NCBI GenBank assembly: GCA_036984305.1
Contig: BQWY01000001.1
Coordinates: 1,364,001-1,428,000 of the forward strand
DNA from: Nitrospira sp.
Lineage (GTDB): Bacteria > Nitrospirota > Nitrospiria > Nitrospirales > Nitrospiraceae
Length of the DNA stretch: 64,000 nt
Direction of reading: 5' to 3'
Shown here: in pieces, positions 11,228 to 23,784 of the stretch
Numbering within the stretch: position 1 is the stretch's first letter
How the letters are laid out: every line of letters begins with the position of its first letter
Notes under the pieces: generated by a model
Database searches by the model: none
What the model saw: the letters and a program-made list of their open reading frames with translations, nothing else
Told to the model about the DNA's origin: nothing
Position numbers and translations under genes: made by a program

Positions 11228-11548
11228 CTACTTCGTGAACTTCCCGAGAACGTCCTCTTCCTTCAGGATCAGGCAATCCTCGTCGTCGATCTTCAGCTTG
11301 GTGCCGGAATACTTGTCGAACAACACTTGATCTCCCACCTTCAGCTTTTCGACCTTGTCGCCGGTTGCGCGAATGGTCCCTCGCTGGGGCTTTTCCTTCG
11401 CGGTGTCGGGGACGTAGATCCCTCCGGTGGTTTTTTCCATTTCTTCGGTAAAGGTCACGAAGACCCGGTCGCCCAATGGTTGGAAGTTCTTGTACGCGCT
11501 GCCTGATTCCACTTTCTCCTCCTTCTTCTCCTTCGTCGCTGTAGCCAT
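11228..11548 (-). CDS. groES: GroES (Hsp10) co-chaperonin
   Basis: 106 residues. The heptameric lid for GroEL. It has the P-L-G-D-R-V-F-V opening, the mobile-loop region [10 protein letters not shown] and the I-L-K-E-E-D-V-L end typical of GroES. An unusual lysine/glutamate-rich extension of about 20 residues precedes the conserved domain. The start at 11548 has AAGGAGG upstream. First gene of the groES-groEL operon; a sigma32-like promoter lies about 120 bp upstream. Confidence 0.95.
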   Translation of the reverse strand: MATATKEKKEEKVESGSAYKNFQPLGDRVFVTFTEEMEKTTGGIYVPDTAKEKPQRGTIRATGDKVEKLKVGDQVLFDKYSGTKLKIDDEDCLILKEEDVLGKFTK

Positions 11549-11865
11549 GGACCCAATCCTCCTTACTAATGGTGATCGACGACGACCTTGTGCTGGTTGA
11601 TGGTGTTCAAAACCTCGGGGATTCGATTCTGTCGGTCAGACACAGAACGAACCAGCAGAAAACACGTCTGAGATAGCGCCACGCGTGGGCAAGTCAAGGG
11701 GCTCAATTTAAAAAAAATCGCACTGCGCGACTCGTATTCCCGTCGGCGTATCGTAAGTCATTGATTACGCATATATTTTATACTCTTATGCTGCGGGCGT
11801 CGGTATTCATGAATTGAGGGGAACGCTGCGAGGTGCTGAATGGGTAGCCCTACAGAGGCGTCTCT
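11549..11865. other. Intergenic region between groES and rpoH
   Basis: About 317 bases without a gene. It holds the groES promoter candidate (11670-11697) and an A/T-rich patch around 11706-11795 that looks out of place in this high-GC sequence and may contain further promoter or upstream activating sequence. No RNA gene or clear terminator was recognised. Confidence 0.5.
11670..11697 (-). promoter_or_regulatory. Candidate heat-shock promoter for groES-groEL
   Basis: Read on the minus strand: CTTGAC, 14 bases, CGCTATCT. This resembles the sigma32 consensus (CTTGAA, 13-15 bases, CCCCATNT). The same bases also read as TTGACT-N16-TATCTC for a housekeeping sigma factor. The distance to the groES start is about 120 bases. 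An rpoH gene next door makes sigma32 control plausible. I saw no CIRCE inverted repeat, so HrcA control is not indicated. Confidence 0.5.
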
Positions 11866-12864
11866 CTAGGTTCGCAGACGGTCAAAATCTCGAATGTCCT
11901 TCTTCATAAACTCACGCAGGCGCTTGATAAGACGGGCCTCGAGCTGTCTTGTGCGCTCTTTGGTGATCCTGTACTTGCCGCCGAGATCTTCCAGCGTCAG
12001 GGGGGTGTCGGAGAGCAAGCGATTGCGCAGGATATCCTCCTCCCGTTCGTCGAGCGTCTTGGCGAATTCCGCCAATTTCTTGCGAAAAAGGCTGCGCAGC
12101 TGGTCCGCGGCCAAGCGTTCGTCGATCCCGACCTCATGGGAAGGAAGTACGTCGAGTAAAGTGCCGTCCGATTCCTGGGTGAGCGGCTGGTCCAGCGACA
12201 GCTCCCAGTTGCCCAGCCGCTGATCCATCTCGATGACGTCCCGCTCTCGCACTTGAAGGCGGTCTGCCAGCAGCTTGGCGTCCGGGGTGTACCCTTCGCG
12301 CTCCAGCTTCGCTTTTTCCTTGCGCAGGTTGTAGAAGAGTTTCCGTTGGTCTTGCGTCGTGCCGATCTTGACCAGCCGGAAGTTGTTCAGGAGATAGCGC
12401 AAGATGTAAGCCCGTGCCCACCAGGCCGCGTAGGCGTAGAAGCGAACGTTCTTGGTGACGTCAAACTTTTTGATGGCCTGCATGAGGCCAACGTTGCCTT
12501 CCTGAATGAGGTCGAGCTGATCGAAGCCCGTGTGGAAATATTCCGACGCGACTGCAACCGACACACGGAGATTGGCCAGAATGAGTTTCACGGCCGCCTC
12601 GCGGTTACCCTGGGTCTGATACTCGTGAAAAAGCTGGAGCTCCTCTTCCTTGGACAGGTACGGGTATCGTCGGACCTCCGTCAGGTACTGCTGCAAGGAC
12701 GTCTTGGGGACTAACGCCGTGGTTGTCGCGGATTCAACCTCAGCGCGGACGGGTTGATCCTCCGACAGCTCGGGTTGGGCTTCGGTCAACTCACTCTCGT
12801 TGGGTTCGTCCAGTTCCTGGTCTTGGTCGGACGACTCGATGGGGGTATGTTTGCGATCAGTCAT
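11866..12864 (-). CDS. rpoH: RNA polymerase sigma-32 (heat-shock) factor
   Basis: 332 residues. Region 2 is seen as Y-L-S-K-E-E-E, the N-L-R-V-S-V-A core-binding segment and the W-W-A-R-A-Y-I-L-R-Y-L melting region. It is followed by the RpoH box Q-R-K-L-F-Y-N-L-R that separates sigma32 from housekeeping sigma70. Region 4 has the helix-turn-helix L-T-L-E-D-L-G-G-K-Y-R-I-T-K-E-R-T-R-Q-L near the C-terminus. An acidic, low-complexity N-terminal extension of about 55 residues is unusual. It lies upstream of groES-groEL on the same strand, so it may direct the promoter between them. Confidence 0.88.
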   Translation of the reverse strand: MTDRKHTPIESSDQDQELDEPNESELTEAQPELSEDQPVRAEVESATTTALVPKTSLQQYLTEVRRYPYLSKEEELQLFHEYQTQGNREAAVKLILANLRVSVAVASEYFHTGFDQLDLIQEGNVGLMQAIKKFDVTKNVRFYAYAAWWARAYILRYLLNNFRLVKIGTTQDQRKLFYNLRKEKAKLEREGYTPDAKLLADRLQVRERDVIEMDQRLGNWELSLDQPLTQESDGTLLDVLPSHEVGIDERLAADQLRSLFRKKLAEFAKTLDEREEDILRNRLLSDTPLTLEDLGGKYRITKERTRQLEARLIKRLREFMKKDIRDFDRLRT

Positions 12865-12905
12865 GCAGACGTCGACGACCCTCTCACAAGCTGGGGTCTC
12901 CGCCG

Positions 12906-12911
12906 ATTATA
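12906..12911 (-). promoter_or_regulatory. Possible -10 element for rpoH
   Basis: A perfect TATAAT on the minus strand, about 42 bases upstream of the rpoH start. No good -35 hexamer is visible at 17 +/- 1 bases, so this may be an extended or activator-dependent promoter, or chance. Confidence 0.35.
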
Positions 12912-12981
12912 AACAGAAGCCGAAAGCGGGAGCCAGCGCGTTTCGCATGGGAAATTCGAATGTGCGCCTGGCTCCGTGCAG

Positions 12982-13011
12982 TTGCTGCCAAGCGGACACG
13001 TCCCCTATAGT
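12982..13011 (+). promoter_or_regulatory. Candidate promoter for the NarK-like carrier
   Basis: TTGCTG, 18 bases, TATAGT on the plus strand, ending about 67 bases before the proposed GTG start at 13078. Both hexamers are close to the housekeeping consensus and the site sits in the gap between divergent genes, where a promoter is needed. Confidence 0.45.
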
Positions 13012-13077
13012 GTATCGTTTCACGTGTCTTGGGCAGAAGGATCAACACTAGGACAGACGGAAGAAGTCGAGGGGCGA

Positions 13078-14280
13078 GTGCTCTCATTGACCACCATTTT
13101 GCGGAGCGGTCACTGGCCTAGCTTAGTCGCGGCGTGGCTGCATTTTGAGGTGAGCTTCATGGTCTGGCTCCTGCTAGGGGCCATGGGCGTGATGATTGCC
13201 GACGAATTTCAGCTCTCGGCAACGCAAAAAGGGGTGTTGCTTGCCACCCCGCTCTTGAGCGGTGCCCTCCTGAGAATCCCCGTTGGGCTGAGCAGCGATC
13301 GCTTTGGCGCCAAGCGCACAGGGCTCCTCGTTCTTGCCTGCGAGCTGGTCGGACTTGCTTGGGGTTGGCTGGGTGCCTCCAGTTTTGCAGAGTTACTCCT
13401 GATGGGGTTACTGCTCGGTGTGGCAGGTGCGAGTTTTGCCGTCGCCCTACCGATTGCCGGGCACGCGTATCCCCCGGCTCATCAAGGTTTTGCGCTGGGC
13501 GTCGCCGCGTCCGCCAATAGCGGCGTGGTCTTGTCCATGTGGGTTGCACCTCGCGTCGCATTGATGGGCGGATGGCACGCAGCGATGGCCTGGATGATCC
13601 TCCCGGTCGTGCTGACGGTCGCCACCTTTATGATGGCGGTTCCATCGGACACCTTGCCCAATACCCCTCCTCCTTCACGCCATCAGACGATCTGGAGGGA
13701 ATTTCTGGCGGATGTGCGGCGTGAAGCCGCTCTCCCTTGGCTCTGCGCCATGTATGCCATTACGTTCGGCGGGTTTGTCGGATTCTCGAGCGCGCTGCCC
13801 ATGCTTCTTCACGATCAGTATGCGGTCGATATGGTTATGGCGGGGTCGATCACGGCCATATGCGGGTTGTCGGGTGCCGTTCTCCGTCCGCTCGGAGGAT
13901 ACGTTGCGGATCGACTGGGGGGGCTCATGGTTCTCCCCATCGTATTGGGCGGGTTGGCGATCTTCTTGAGTTTTATTGGAGCTGTCCCGCCGCTTCCGCT
14001 CGCCGTCGGGGTCTCATGCGCGGCGATCGCGTTGATGGGATTCGGCAATGGCGTGGTGTTCAAGGTCGTGGCGGATCACTTCCCGAAGCAAATCGGAATT
14101 GGGTCAGGCGTTGTCGGAGCGGCGGGCGCAGGGGGCGGCATGTTGTTTCCCCTACTTCTGGGAAGCTTCAAGGATCTTTCCGGAACCTATGCCTTCGCCT
14201 TTTGGCTGTTTGCGGTATGCAGTTGCCTGGTCGCTTTGATGGCGATGCGGATGAGGCGGCGCTCAGAAGGCGCGCGCTGA
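13078..14280 (+). CDS. NarK-type nitrate/nitrite transporter (MFS, NNP family)
   Basis: About 400 residues with roughly 12 hydrophobic segments. The second half has G-F-G-N-G-V-V-F-K followed by G-V-V-G-A-A-G-A-G-G-G, which matches the glycine-rich nitrate signature of nitrate/nitrite porters. It would move nitrate or nitrite across the inner membrane by antiport or proton symport. The start is taken at GTG 13078, with GAGGGG just upstream; the frame is open further back but without hydrophobic character. In a nitrite-oxidiser such carriers supply or export the energy substrate; the direction here is unknown. Confidence 0.75.
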   Translation: MLSLTTILRSGHWPSLVAAWLHFEVSFMVWLLLGAMGVMIADEFQLSATQKGVLLATPLLSGALLRIPVGLSSDRFGAKRTGLLVLACELVGLAWGWLGASSFAELLLMGLLLGVAGASFAVALPIAGHAYPPAHQGFALGVAASANSGVVLSMWVAPRVALMGGWHAAMAWMILPVVLTVATFMMAVPSDTLPNTPPPSRHQTIWREFLADVRREAALPWLCAMYAITFGGFVGFSSALPMLLHDQYAVDMVMAGSITAICGLSGAVLRPLGGYVADRLGGLMVLPIVLGGLAIFLSFIGAVPPLPLAVGVSCAAIALMGFGNGVVFKVVADHFPKQIGIGSGVVGAAGAGGGMLFPLLLGSFKDLSGTYAFAFWLFAVCSCLVALMAMRMRRRSEGAR

Positions 14281-14370
14281 TGCAGTCCATTTTCCTCGTT
14301 GACTCCCGGGATGCAACCCTTTAAGAGAGAACCCCGAATCGAGCCCCAGTCCACCTGATCGCGACCGCGC

Positions 14371-15579
14371 ATGGCCTCCAATTTCGACAGCATTGAAGAC
14401 GCGATCCGGGACATCAAGCGAGGCCGCTTCGTCATTTTGGTCGATGACGAAGATCGCGAAAACGAAGGAGATTTGGTGATCGCTGCGGAGAAAGTCACGC
14501 CGGCGGCGATTAACTTCATGGCGACCCATGCTCGAGGATTGATTTGCTTGGCTCTCTCCCCAGACCGTGTCGAGCAGCTTCAGTTGCCCCCACAAGCCGC
14601 CGAGAATACCGCACAGTTCGGTACCGCGTTTACCGTCTCGATTGACGCGCGAAAAGGTATCACGACCGGGATCTCCGCTGCCGACCGAGCGACCACCATT
14701 CACGTTGCGATCGATCCGAAATCCAAACCGAGTGACTTGGCAAGACCGGGCCACGTGTTTCCGCTGAAAGCGGACAAGGGCGGCGTGCTCAAACGAGCCG
14801 GACAAACGGAGGGATCTGTGGACCTGGCGCGCCTCGCCGGGCTGATCTCGGCTGGGGTGATTTGCGAGATTATGAACAAGGACGGCACCATGGCACGTGT
14901 GCCGAAATTGACCAAGTTTGCCCGGCGGCATCGGCTGAAGATGGTCACGATCAAGGATCTCATTCAATATCGAATGCGCTGGGAAACGTTCGTCAGGGAA
15001 GTGGTGCGCGCCCGGATGCCGACGATGTTCGGAGAGTTCGACGCTGTGGTGTTCGAAAACGTGGTGGACGGTGCAACGCACATTGCGTTGGTCAAGGGAC
15101 GCGTGGACGACGGGCAACCGACGTTGACACGGGTGCACTCCGGTTGTTTGACGGCGGACGCGCTCGGATCCCTGCGCTGCGATTGCCGCGACCAATTACA
15201 TCGTGCGCTGGAGACGATTCAGACGGAAGGGCGCGGCGTGCTGCTCTATCTCAACCAAGAAGGGCGCGGGATCGGTCTCCTCAATAAGATGCGCGCGTAC
15301 GCCCTGCAGGATCGGGGCAGTGATACGGTCCAGGCGAATATCAAACTCGGTTTCAAGCCGGACTTGCGCGACTATGGCGTCGGGGCGCAGATTCTCGTGA
15401 AGCTGGGTGTTCGGCAATTGCGATTGCTCACGAACAATCCTCGGAAGATCGTCGGCATCGAGGGGTATGGATTGAAGGTGGTCGAGCGCGTCCCGATCGA
15501 AATCCCGCCGCGGGCCGCCAACGTCAAGTATTTGCGCACGAAGAAATCGAAGCTGGGCCATATGTTACGGAAGGTATAA
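14371..15579 (+). CDS. ribBA: RibBA: DHBP synthase / GTP cyclohydrolase II
   Basis: 402 residues, a fused bifunctional enzyme feeding both branches of riboflavin synthesis. The N-terminal half makes 3,4-dihydroxy-2-butanone 4-phosphate from ribulose 5-phosphate (acidic loop [10 protein letters not shown] near residue 27). The C-terminal half opens GTP (zinc ligands in [14 protein letters not shown] near residue 260; R-G-I-G-L near 300). ribH follows after 11 bases. No FMN riboswitch fits in the 90-base gap upstream. Confidence 0.95.
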   Translation: MASNFDSIEDAIRDIKRGRFVILVDDEDRENEGDLVIAAEKVTPAAINFMATHARGLICLALSPDRVEQLQLPPQAAENTAQFGTAFTVSIDARKGITTGISAADRATTIHVAIDPKSKPSDLARPGHVFPLKADKGGVLKRAGQTEGSVDLARLAGLISAGVICEIMNKDGTMARVPKLTKFARRHRLKMVTIKDLIQYRMRWETFVREVVRARMPTMFGEFDAVVFENVVDGATHIALVKGRVDDGQPTLTRVHSGCLTADALGSLRCDCRDQLHRALETIQTEGRGVLLYLNQEGRGIGLLNKMRAYALQDRGSDTVQANIKLGFKPDLRDYGVGAQILVKLGVRQLRLLTNNPRKIVGIEGYGLKVVERVPIEIPPRAANVKYLRTKKSKLGHMLRKV

Positions 15580-15590
15580 AGGCTGCGACG

Positions 15591-16133
15591 ATGAAAACGA
15601 TTGAGGGAGCGCTGGACGGCAAGGGATTGCGCTTTGGATTGGTCGTGAGTGAGTTCAACGAATTCGTCACGAGCCGGCTGCAGGCGTCCGCGCTCGATAC
15701 CTTGATGAACGCCGGGGCCGATGAAGAACATATCGTGGTCGTCCGCGTGCCGGGGGCATTCGAGATTCCGTTGGTGGCCCGTCATCTGGCGCTTTCCGGG
15801 CGGTTCGACGCGGTCTTGTGCCTCGGTGCGGTGATTCGGGGCGCCACGCCGCACTTCGATTACATCGCTGCGGAAGCCAGCCGCGGGATTGCACAAGCGA
15901 GTTGGGATTCCGGTGTGCCGGTCGTCTTCGGTGTTCTGACGACGGATACGGTGGAGCAGGCCATCGAGCGGGCCGGAACGGCCGAACGCAATCGCGGGGC
16001 AGAGGCGGCGCGAACCGCCATCGAAATGGTGAATGTCATGCGCGCATTGGAAGGCCGGTCCGAGCATGCCGATGCGCCGAACGGAAGAGCCGGGAGGAGA
16101 CTGAAGCCACGCCGACGCCGGGGCCGAGCATGA
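15591..16133 (+). CDS. ribH: Lumazine synthase
   Basis: 180 residues, including a basic C-terminal tail of about 25 residues beyond the usual length. Condenses DHBP with 5-amino-6-ribitylaminouracil to give lumazine, the direct riboflavin precursor. Family motifs include S-E-F-N near residue 20, the V-P-G-A-F-E-I-P segment near 50 and G-A-V-I-R-G-x-T-P-H-F near 80, whose His is catalytic. The stop overlaps the nusB start (ATGA). Confidence 0.94.
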   Translation: MKTIEGALDGKGLRFGLVVSEFNEFVTSRLQASALDTLMNAGADEEHIVVVRVPGAFEIPLVARHLALSGRFDAVLCLGAVIRGATPHFDYIAAEASRGIAQASWDSGVPVVFGVLTTDTVEQAIERAGTAERNRGAEAARTAIEMVNVMRALEGRSEHADAPNGRAGRRLKPRRRRGRA

Positions 16134-16579
16134 GCCGCACGGCGACGCGTCACCAGGCTCGAGAGCGGGCCCTGCAGTTACTCTTCCAGTGGGATATCCA
16201 CGAGCAGGGCGGGGAGTGGGAGCGTGATTTTTGGGAGCAATATCCGCTTGAAGGCGAAGCGCGGTCGTTTGCCGAGCGGCTCGTCGCAGGGGTGCGTGGC
16301 CGCCGTCTCGAACTCGATGCGCTCATTGGGAAGTACGCGACGAACTGGTCGGTCGCCCGCATGCCGATCGTGGATCGCAACATCCTCCGGGCGGGCCTCT
16401 ACGAGTTGCTCTGGCTGCCGGACGTACCGGCGAAAGTCAGTATCAACGAAGCTCTCGAATTGTCTCGCGCATTTGCCGACGAAGAGACCCGGGGGTTCGT
16501 CAATGGTGTTCTCGACAAGATTTTGAATTCCGAACCGGGCTGCGCGGCGAAACGTGCGGCTGCGGCTCTGGAAAACTGA
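16130..16579 (+). CDS. nusB: Transcription antitermination protein NusB
   Basis: 149 residues from ATG 16130, which overlaps the ribH stop. All-helical RNA-binding protein that works with NusE (S10) on boxA in rRNA transcription. Seen motifs: R[12 protein letters not shown] near the N-terminus and the I-N-E-A-L-E-L-S-R-x-F-A-D-E...F-V-N-G-V-L-D end. The ribH-nusB order is common in bacteria. Confidence 0.93.
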   Translation: MSRTATRHQARERALQLLFQWDIHEQGGEWERDFWEQYPLEGEARSFAERLVAGVRGRRLELDALIGKYATNWSVARMPIVDRNILRAGLYELLWLPDVPAKVSINEALELSRAFADEETRGFVNGVLDKILNSEPGCAAKRAAAALEN

Positions 16580-16610
16580 TCGGACTCACGGCGGAGGAAT
16601 CGGGGCACTC

Positions 16611-17939
16611 ATGATCGACCGGTACACGCGGCCCGCGATGAAAGCCGTCTGGGATCTCAAGCGAAAGTACGAGATCTGGTTGGATGTCGAGTTGGCGGCA
16701 TGCGAGGCTTCCGAACGGGCGGGGCAGGTGCCGCGCGGCACGGCGGCGCGCATTCGGAAGAAGGCTCACATCGATCCGGATCGCATTGCCGAGATCGAAC
16801 AGGTCACGAAACACGACGTCATTGCCTTTTTGGAATTTCTCGCCGAAACCGTCGGTCCCGACGCCCGCCACCTGCACGTGGGGCTGACGTCGTCCGACGT
16901 CGTAGACACGTCGCTTGCCGTCCAGTTGACGCAGGCGTTGGATCTCATCGTGGCCGACTTGCGGGCACTTCTGAACGTGGTCAAGCACAGAGCCCTCGAA
17001 CATCGGGACGTCGTCATGGTCGGTCGATCGCACGGCATTCACGGCGAGCCGATCTCGTTCGGCTTCAAGTTTGCCATTTGGTACGAGGAACTGACCCGCC
17101 ACGTGATCCGGCTGACGGCCGTACGCAAGGAGATCGCAGTCGGGAAGCTCTCTGGTGCAATGGGGACGTTCGCTCATCAGGGCCCTGCGATGGAAGAATT
17201 TGTCTGCACGAAGCTGGGGCTCATGCCCGACCCCGTTTCGAATCAAGTCGTGCAACGGGATCGACATGCGGCCTATCAGTCGGCCTTGGCTCTGCTCGCG
17301 GCCACCATCGAGAAAATCGCCACGGAGATCCGGCACCTCCAGCGGACGGAAGTGCTGGAGGCCGAGGAATTCTTCTCGGCGGGGCAAAAGGGCTCGTCCG
17401 CGATGCCGCACAAGCGGAACCCCATCATCTCTGAGAATCTTTGCGGGTTGGCGCGGCTCGTGCGGGCGAATAGTCTGGCCGCATTGGAGAATGTCGCGCT
17501 TTGGCACGAGCGGGATATCAGCCATTCTTCAGTGGAACGCGTCATCATGCCGGATAGCACGATTCTGGTCGATTACATGCTGGCCCGGATGACGGAGTTG
17601 CTCAAGAACCTGCTCGTCTACCCTGAGCGGATGATGCGCAATCTCGAACTGACCGGCGGTCTGGTCTATTCGCAGCGGCTGTTATTGGCGTTGCTCGACA
17701 AGGGCGCGCAGCGGAAAGACTCCTACGAAGCCGTTCAACGGAGCGCGATGGCCGCGTGGAAAGGCGGGCCGAGTCTCGATGAGGGGGCGGGGAAGGATCC
17801 CTTCATCTCCAGGCATCTGACTAAATCAGAAATCAAGGCCTGTTTCGATCCCAAGTATTACTTGCGGCATCTGGATCACATCTACGCGCGGGTCTTCGGC
17901 GTGCAGGCGAGAAAGCCCGAAAAAAGGAAGGCGCGGTAA
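16611..17939 (+). CDS. purB: Adenylosuccinate lyase
   Basis: 442 residues from ATG 16611, preceded by GGAGG. Acts twice in purine synthesis, releasing fumarate from SAICAR and from adenylosuccinate. The fumarate-lyase signature G-S-S-A-M-P-H-K-R-N-P is at about residues 262-272, with the S-S-D-V-V-D-T and G-R-S-H motifs upstream. First gene of the compact purB-purC-(membrane protein)-purS-purQ-purL-purF run. Confidence 0.95.
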   Translation: MIDRYTRPAMKAVWDLKRKYEIWLDVELAACEASERAGQVPRGTAARIRKKAHIDPDRIAEIEQVTKHDVIAFLEFLAETVGPDARHLHVGLTSSDVVDTSLAVQLTQALDLIVADLRALLNVVKHRALEHRDVVMVGRSHGIHGEPISFGFKFAIWYEELTRHVIRLTAVRKEIAVGKLSGAMGTFAHQGPAMEEFVCTKLGLMPDPVSNQVVQRDRHAAYQSALALLAATIEKIATEIRHLQRTEVLEAEEFFSAGQKGSSAMPHKRNPIISENLCGLARLVRANSLAALENVALWHERDISHSSVERVIMPDSTILVDYMLARMTELLKNLLVYPERMMRNLELTGGLVYSQRLLLALLDKGAQRKDSYEAVQRSAMAAWKGGPSLDEGAGKDPFISRHLTKSEIKACFDPKYYLRHLDHIYARVFGVQARKPEKRKAR

Positions 17940-17942
17940 TCA

Positions 17943-18659
17943 ATGGGGGTGAGTATCACGCTCGGACCGATGCTGTATGAAGGCAAGGCGAAGAAAATCT
18001 TCGCGACGGACCGACCTGACCGAGTCGTGCACCATTTCAAAGACGACGCGACGGCGTTCAACGCACAGAAACGCGGGACCATCGTCAATAAAGGTGTCAT
18101 CAACAATAAGGTATCGGAGCGGCTCTTTCGTCTGCTCGAAGCCGCCGGTATCCCCACGCATTTCGTGGAACGGTTGAACGATCGGGAGATGATCACGAAG
18201 AAAGTGACCATTGTGCCCGTCGAAGTTGTCGTACGGAACGTGGTCGCCGGCTCTCTCGCCAAGCGGCTCGGATTGAAGGAAGGCGAACCGATCATGCCTC
18301 CCATTGTCGAGTGGTACTACAAGAACGATGCGTTGGGCGATCCGCTGATCGCCGACGAGCACGTGCGGCTGCTCAATCTTGCAAGTCCGAGTGAGCTCGA
18401 TTGCATCAAGGACTTAGCACTGAAAGTGAATGCGATACTTGAACCATTCTTTCGCGAGCGGCGGATGATACTCGTCGACTTCAAGCTGGAGTTCGGACGG
18501 GATCGAGACACAGTGATCCTGGCGGATGAAATTTCGCCGGACACGTGCCGGTTTTGGGATCAAGCCACGAAGGAATCGATGGACAAGGATCGCTTCCGCA
18601 AAGACTTGGGGAAAGTCGAGGAGGCGTATCAGGAAGTGTTGGCGAGAGTGTGCGGGTGA
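17943..18659 (+). CDS. purC: SAICAR synthetase
   Basis: 238 residues. Joins aspartate to CAIR with ATP. The E-G-K-A-K-K-I-F motif near residue 14 and the [10 protein letters not shown] and D-F-K-L-E-F-G segments are typical. It starts three bases after purB and precedes a small membrane protein gene. Confidence 0.95.
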   Translation: MGVSITLGPMLYEGKAKKIFATDRPDRVVHHFKDDATAFNAQKRGTIVNKGVINNKVSERLFRLLEAAGIPTHFVERLNDREMITKKVTIVPVEVVVRNVVAGSLAKRLGLKEGEPIMPPIVEWYYKNDALGDPLIADEHVRLLNLASPSELDCIKDLALKVNAILEPFFRERRMILVDFKLEFGRDRDTVILADEISPDTCRFWDQATKESMDKDRFRKDLGKVEEAYQEVLARVCG

Positions 18660-18665
18660 GATCGC

Positions 18666-18890
18666 ATGAAGCGAGTCCTCGAATGGTTCCTCAATTACGG
18701 TCTCGTCGCCGCCATCCTGGTCTGGGCAATCACCGTGGCCCTCATGGCCTACCAGCTGACGGATTCGCCATGGCAGTGGGCGTTTGTCGTGCTGTCGCTT
18801 GGAGGCTTGGCGACGATCGCGGGTATTTTTTGGATTCGTAAGTACATCAACAGTCTGGCCAAACCACCCGATCAGGAGACCAAATCGTGA
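18666..18890 (+). CDS. Small two-helix membrane protein in the purine operon
   Basis: 74 residues with two hydrophobic segments (about residues 10-30 and 40-57) and a charged C-terminus. It sits six bases after purC, and its stop overlaps the GTG start of purS, so it is transcribed and translated with the purine genes. Nothing in the sequence suggests a role in purine synthesis. I do not recognise a family. Confidence 0.65.
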   Translation: MKRVLEWFLNYGLVAAILVWAITVALMAYQLTDSPWQWAFVVLSLGGLATIAGIFWIRKYINSLAKPPDQETKS

Positions 18891-19126
18891 AGGCCAAGGT
18901 GCACGTGACATTGAAGCAGGGGATTCTCGACCCTCAGGGGAAGGCGATCGAGCACGCGTTCGATTCCCTCGGGTTCACGAACGCGAGTGATGTGCGTGTG
19001 GGAAAGTACATGGAATTCCAGTTGAACGAAACAGACAAGGCCAAAGCCGAAGCCGAGCTGAAGCAGATGTGCGAGAAGCTCTTGGCCAACACCGTGATCG
19101 AAGAATATCGATACGAGCTGACCTGA
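18887..19126 (+). CDS. purS: PurS subunit of FGAM synthetase
   Basis: 79 residues, GTG start overlapping the previous stop. PurS bridges PurL and PurQ in the three-subunit FGAM synthetase. The K-x-G-I-L-D-P-Q-G-K-A opening and G-K-Y-M-E-F segment are characteristic. The order purS-purQ-purL follows. Confidence 0.93.
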   Translation: MKAKVHVTLKQGILDPQGKAIEHAFDSLGFTNASDVRVGKYMEFQLNETDKAKAEAELKQMCEKLLANTVIEEYRYELT

Positions 19127-19178
19127 CTCGCTGTTGGTCCTTCGTCGAGTACCGAGTGCCTAGCACTTCGACCCTATC

Positions 19179-19880
19179 ATGAACTTCGGCATCGTCGTCT
19201 TCCCCGGCAGTAACTGCGATCACGACTGCGAGCACGTGTTGTCCACCGTGTTGGGTCAGTCGGTTATGATGGTCTGGCACAAGGAGACCAGACTTCCCGG
19301 CCTAGATGCGGTGGTGTTGCCTGGCGGATTTTCATACGGCGATTACCTGCGAACCGGGGCGATCGCGCGCTTTTCCCCAGTGATGCAGGCAGTCAAAGAA
19401 TTTGCCAGGGCCGGCGGCCTGGTCATCGGGATCTGTAACGGCTTTCAGATCCTGCTCGAAGCCGGGCTGCTACCCGGAGCCATGCTGCGGAACAGGAGCC
19501 TGAACTTCATCTGCAAGGACGTGTATGTGCGAGTGGAGAATGCGGCCACGCCGTTCACCAACCGGTGTGAGCCGGGCGACGTGTTGAAAATCCCTGTGGC
19601 TCATGCCGACGGAAATTATTACACGGATCCCGTGACGCTTGCGGGCCTTCAAGCCAACGGGCAAATCATATTTCGATACTGCGATGCCGCGGGCAAGGTG
19701 ACGGCGGGCTCCAACCCGAACGGTTCGCTGGATCACATCGCCGGCATCCGCAATCCGGAAGGCAATGTGCTCGGCATGATGCCTCACCCGGAACGCTGCG
19801 CGGAGGACGTGTTGGGCAGCGAGGACGGACGAATTATCTTTCAGTCGATGTTGGGTTCGCTGAAGAAGGTTGCCGTATGA
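19179..19880 (+). CDS. purQ: PurQ glutaminase subunit of FGAM synthetase
   Basis: 233 residues, class I glutamine amidotransferase. The nucleophile Cys lies in G-I-C-N-G-F-Q near residue 87 and the His/Glu pair in P-H-P-E near residue 204. G-G-F-S-Y-G-D is also present. Supplies ammonia to PurL. Confidence 0.95.
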   Translation: MNFGIVVFPGSNCDHDCEHVLSTVLGQSVMMVWHKETRLPGLDAVVLPGGFSYGDYLRTGAIARFSPVMQAVKEFARAGGLVIGICNGFQILLEAGLLPGAMLRNRSLNFICKDVYVRVENAATPFTNRCEPGDVLKIPVAHADGNYYTDPVTLAGLQANGQIIFRYCDAAGKVTAGSNPNGSLDHIAGIRNPEGNVLGMMPHPERCAEDVLGSEDGRIIFQSMLGSLKKVAV

Positions 19881-19918
19881 GTGCCTAACTCAAAGCAACC
19901 GTCCGTAGTGGCCACCGG

Positions 19919-22195
<2,277 letters not shown>

Positions 22196-22196
22196 T

Positions 22197-23627
22197 ATGA
22201 AACCCCTTCCGCTCATCACGCCGGACAAGTTTCACGACGAATGCGCCGTGTTCGGCGTCGTCAACCACCCGGAAGCCGCCAACCTCACGTATCTTGGGCT
22301 GTACGCGCTTCAGCATCGGGGTCAAGAGGCCTCCGGCATCGTCTCGTCCGACGGCAGCCATTTCTATGTGCAAAAATCGCAAGGGTTGGTGGCGGATATC
22401 TATTCGAAGGACGTGCTGGCAAAACTCCCCGGCACCATGGCCATCGGTCACAATCGATACTCGACGTCCGGCGGCAGCGATCTCAAGAATATCCAGCCCC
22501 TCACGGTCAATTTTGCGCTGGGGAACCTTGCCGTCTCGCACAACGGTAACCTGATCAACGCGCAAATGCTCCGGAACGAGCTCGAAGCGTACGGTGCCAT
22601 TTTTCAATCGACGTCGGATACCGAAGTCATCATTCACCTGATCGCCCACTCGCGGGCCGATTCGCTTTTGGCACGCGTCGTCGATGCGCTGAGTCAGGTA
22701 CGCGGGGCCTTTTCGGTGGTTCTGATGACTGATGACGGTTTGATCGCCGCGCGAGATCCGCATGGGTTTCGTCCGCTGTGCCTGGGTCAGTTGCGCGACA
22801 GCTGGGTAGTCGCCTCGGAAAGTTGTGCCTTCGATCTCTTAGATGCCGAGTACGTGCGCGAGATTGATCCGGGCGAACTCGTCGTGATCAACGAAAAGAA
22901 GCTGACCAGCTATCGCCCCTTTTCGACCGCGGCGCCCGCCATGTGTGTGTTCGAATATGTCTATTTTGCCAGGCCGGACAGCAATATTTTCGGTGGCGGG
23001 CCGGCAGTCTATCAGGTGCGCAAGGCGCTGGGGCGGCAGTTAGCGCAGGAGTCGTGGGTTTCGGCGGATGTCGTCGTCCCTGTTCCAGATTCCGGTGTGC
23101 CGGCCGCACTCGGGTATTCGGAGGGATCGGGTATTCCCTTCGAAGGCGGCCTGATGCGAAATCATTACGTCGGACGAACGTTCATCGAGCCCGAGCAGTC
23201 CATTCGCCACTTCGGTGTCAAGGTGAAGCTCAACGCGATTCCAGGGGTGCTGGAAGGGAAGCGCGTTGTGGTGGTAGATGATTCGATCGTGCGCGGGACG
23301 ACCAGTCGAAAGATCGTCAAGATGATCCGGGCCGCCGGCGCGCGGGAGGTGCATTTGCGCCTCAGTTCACCGCCGATTCTCGCTCCATGCTTCTATGGAA
23401 TTGACACGCCGACGAAAAGGGAATTGATCGGGTCCAGTCACACGGTCGAAGAAATTCGTAAGTACGTGACGGCCGACTCGCTGGCGTATCTCAGTTTGGA
23501 CGGCATGCTGAAAGCCGCTCCTGGGACAGCGGAACAATATTGTAGCGCGTGCTTCACCGAACGCTATCCCATCCCCTTCACGAAGGCTGAAGAGATGCAA
23601 TTGGGTCTCTTCGAGGGCCATCACTGA
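22197..23627 (+). CDS. purF: Amidophosphoribosyltransferase
   Basis: 476 residues from ATG 22197. First committed step of purine synthesis: PRPP plus glutamine gives phosphoribosylamine. The nucleophile Cys in D-E-C-A-V-F-G-V follows about 15 N-terminal residues, consistent with a cleaved propeptide as in the Bacillus-type enzyme. The PRPP-binding loop D-D-S-I-V-R-G-T-T is near residue 361. Last gene of the purine run; the next genes are on the other strand. Confidence 0.94.
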   Translation: MKPLPLITPDKFHDECAVFGVVNHPEAANLTYLGLYALQHRGQEASGIVSSDGSHFYVQKSQGLVADIYSKDVLAKLPGTMAIGHNRYSTSGGSDLKNIQPLTVNFALGNLAVSHNGNLINAQMLRNELEAYGAIFQSTSDTEVIIHLIAHSRADSLLARVVDALSQVRGAFSVVLMTDDGLIAARDPHGFRPLCLGQLRDSWVVASESCAFDLLDAEYVREIDPGELVVINEKKLTSYRPFSTAAPAMCVFEYVYFARPDSNIFGGGPAVYQVRKALGRQLAQESWVSADVVVPVPDSGVPAALGYSEGSGIPFEGGLMRNHYVGRTFIEPEQSIRHFGVKVKLNAIPGVLEGKRVVVVDDSIVRGTTSRKIVKMIRAAGAREVHLRLSSPPILAPCFYGIDTPTKRELIGSSHTVEEIRKYVTADSLAYLSLDGMLKAAPGTAEQYCSACFTERYPIPFTKAEEMQLGLFEGHH

Positions 23628-23784
23628 GCGCGCAAATCCGCCACTCGTGCGTTCATCCTTGCTTTAGTCCATCACCAGGCCCAGCTCGTTCCGCGTAAGC
23701 CAATTTCTTACCCGTCCTTCTCGACCAGACTCGCAACCACGTGGAGCCAGCTGACTCGCGTCAGCCTCCATTCTTCCGTCGAGG

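Noticed and set aside
14281-14370. FMN riboswitch before ribBA
   Set aside because: The gap is only 90 bases and lacks the conserved RFN elements.
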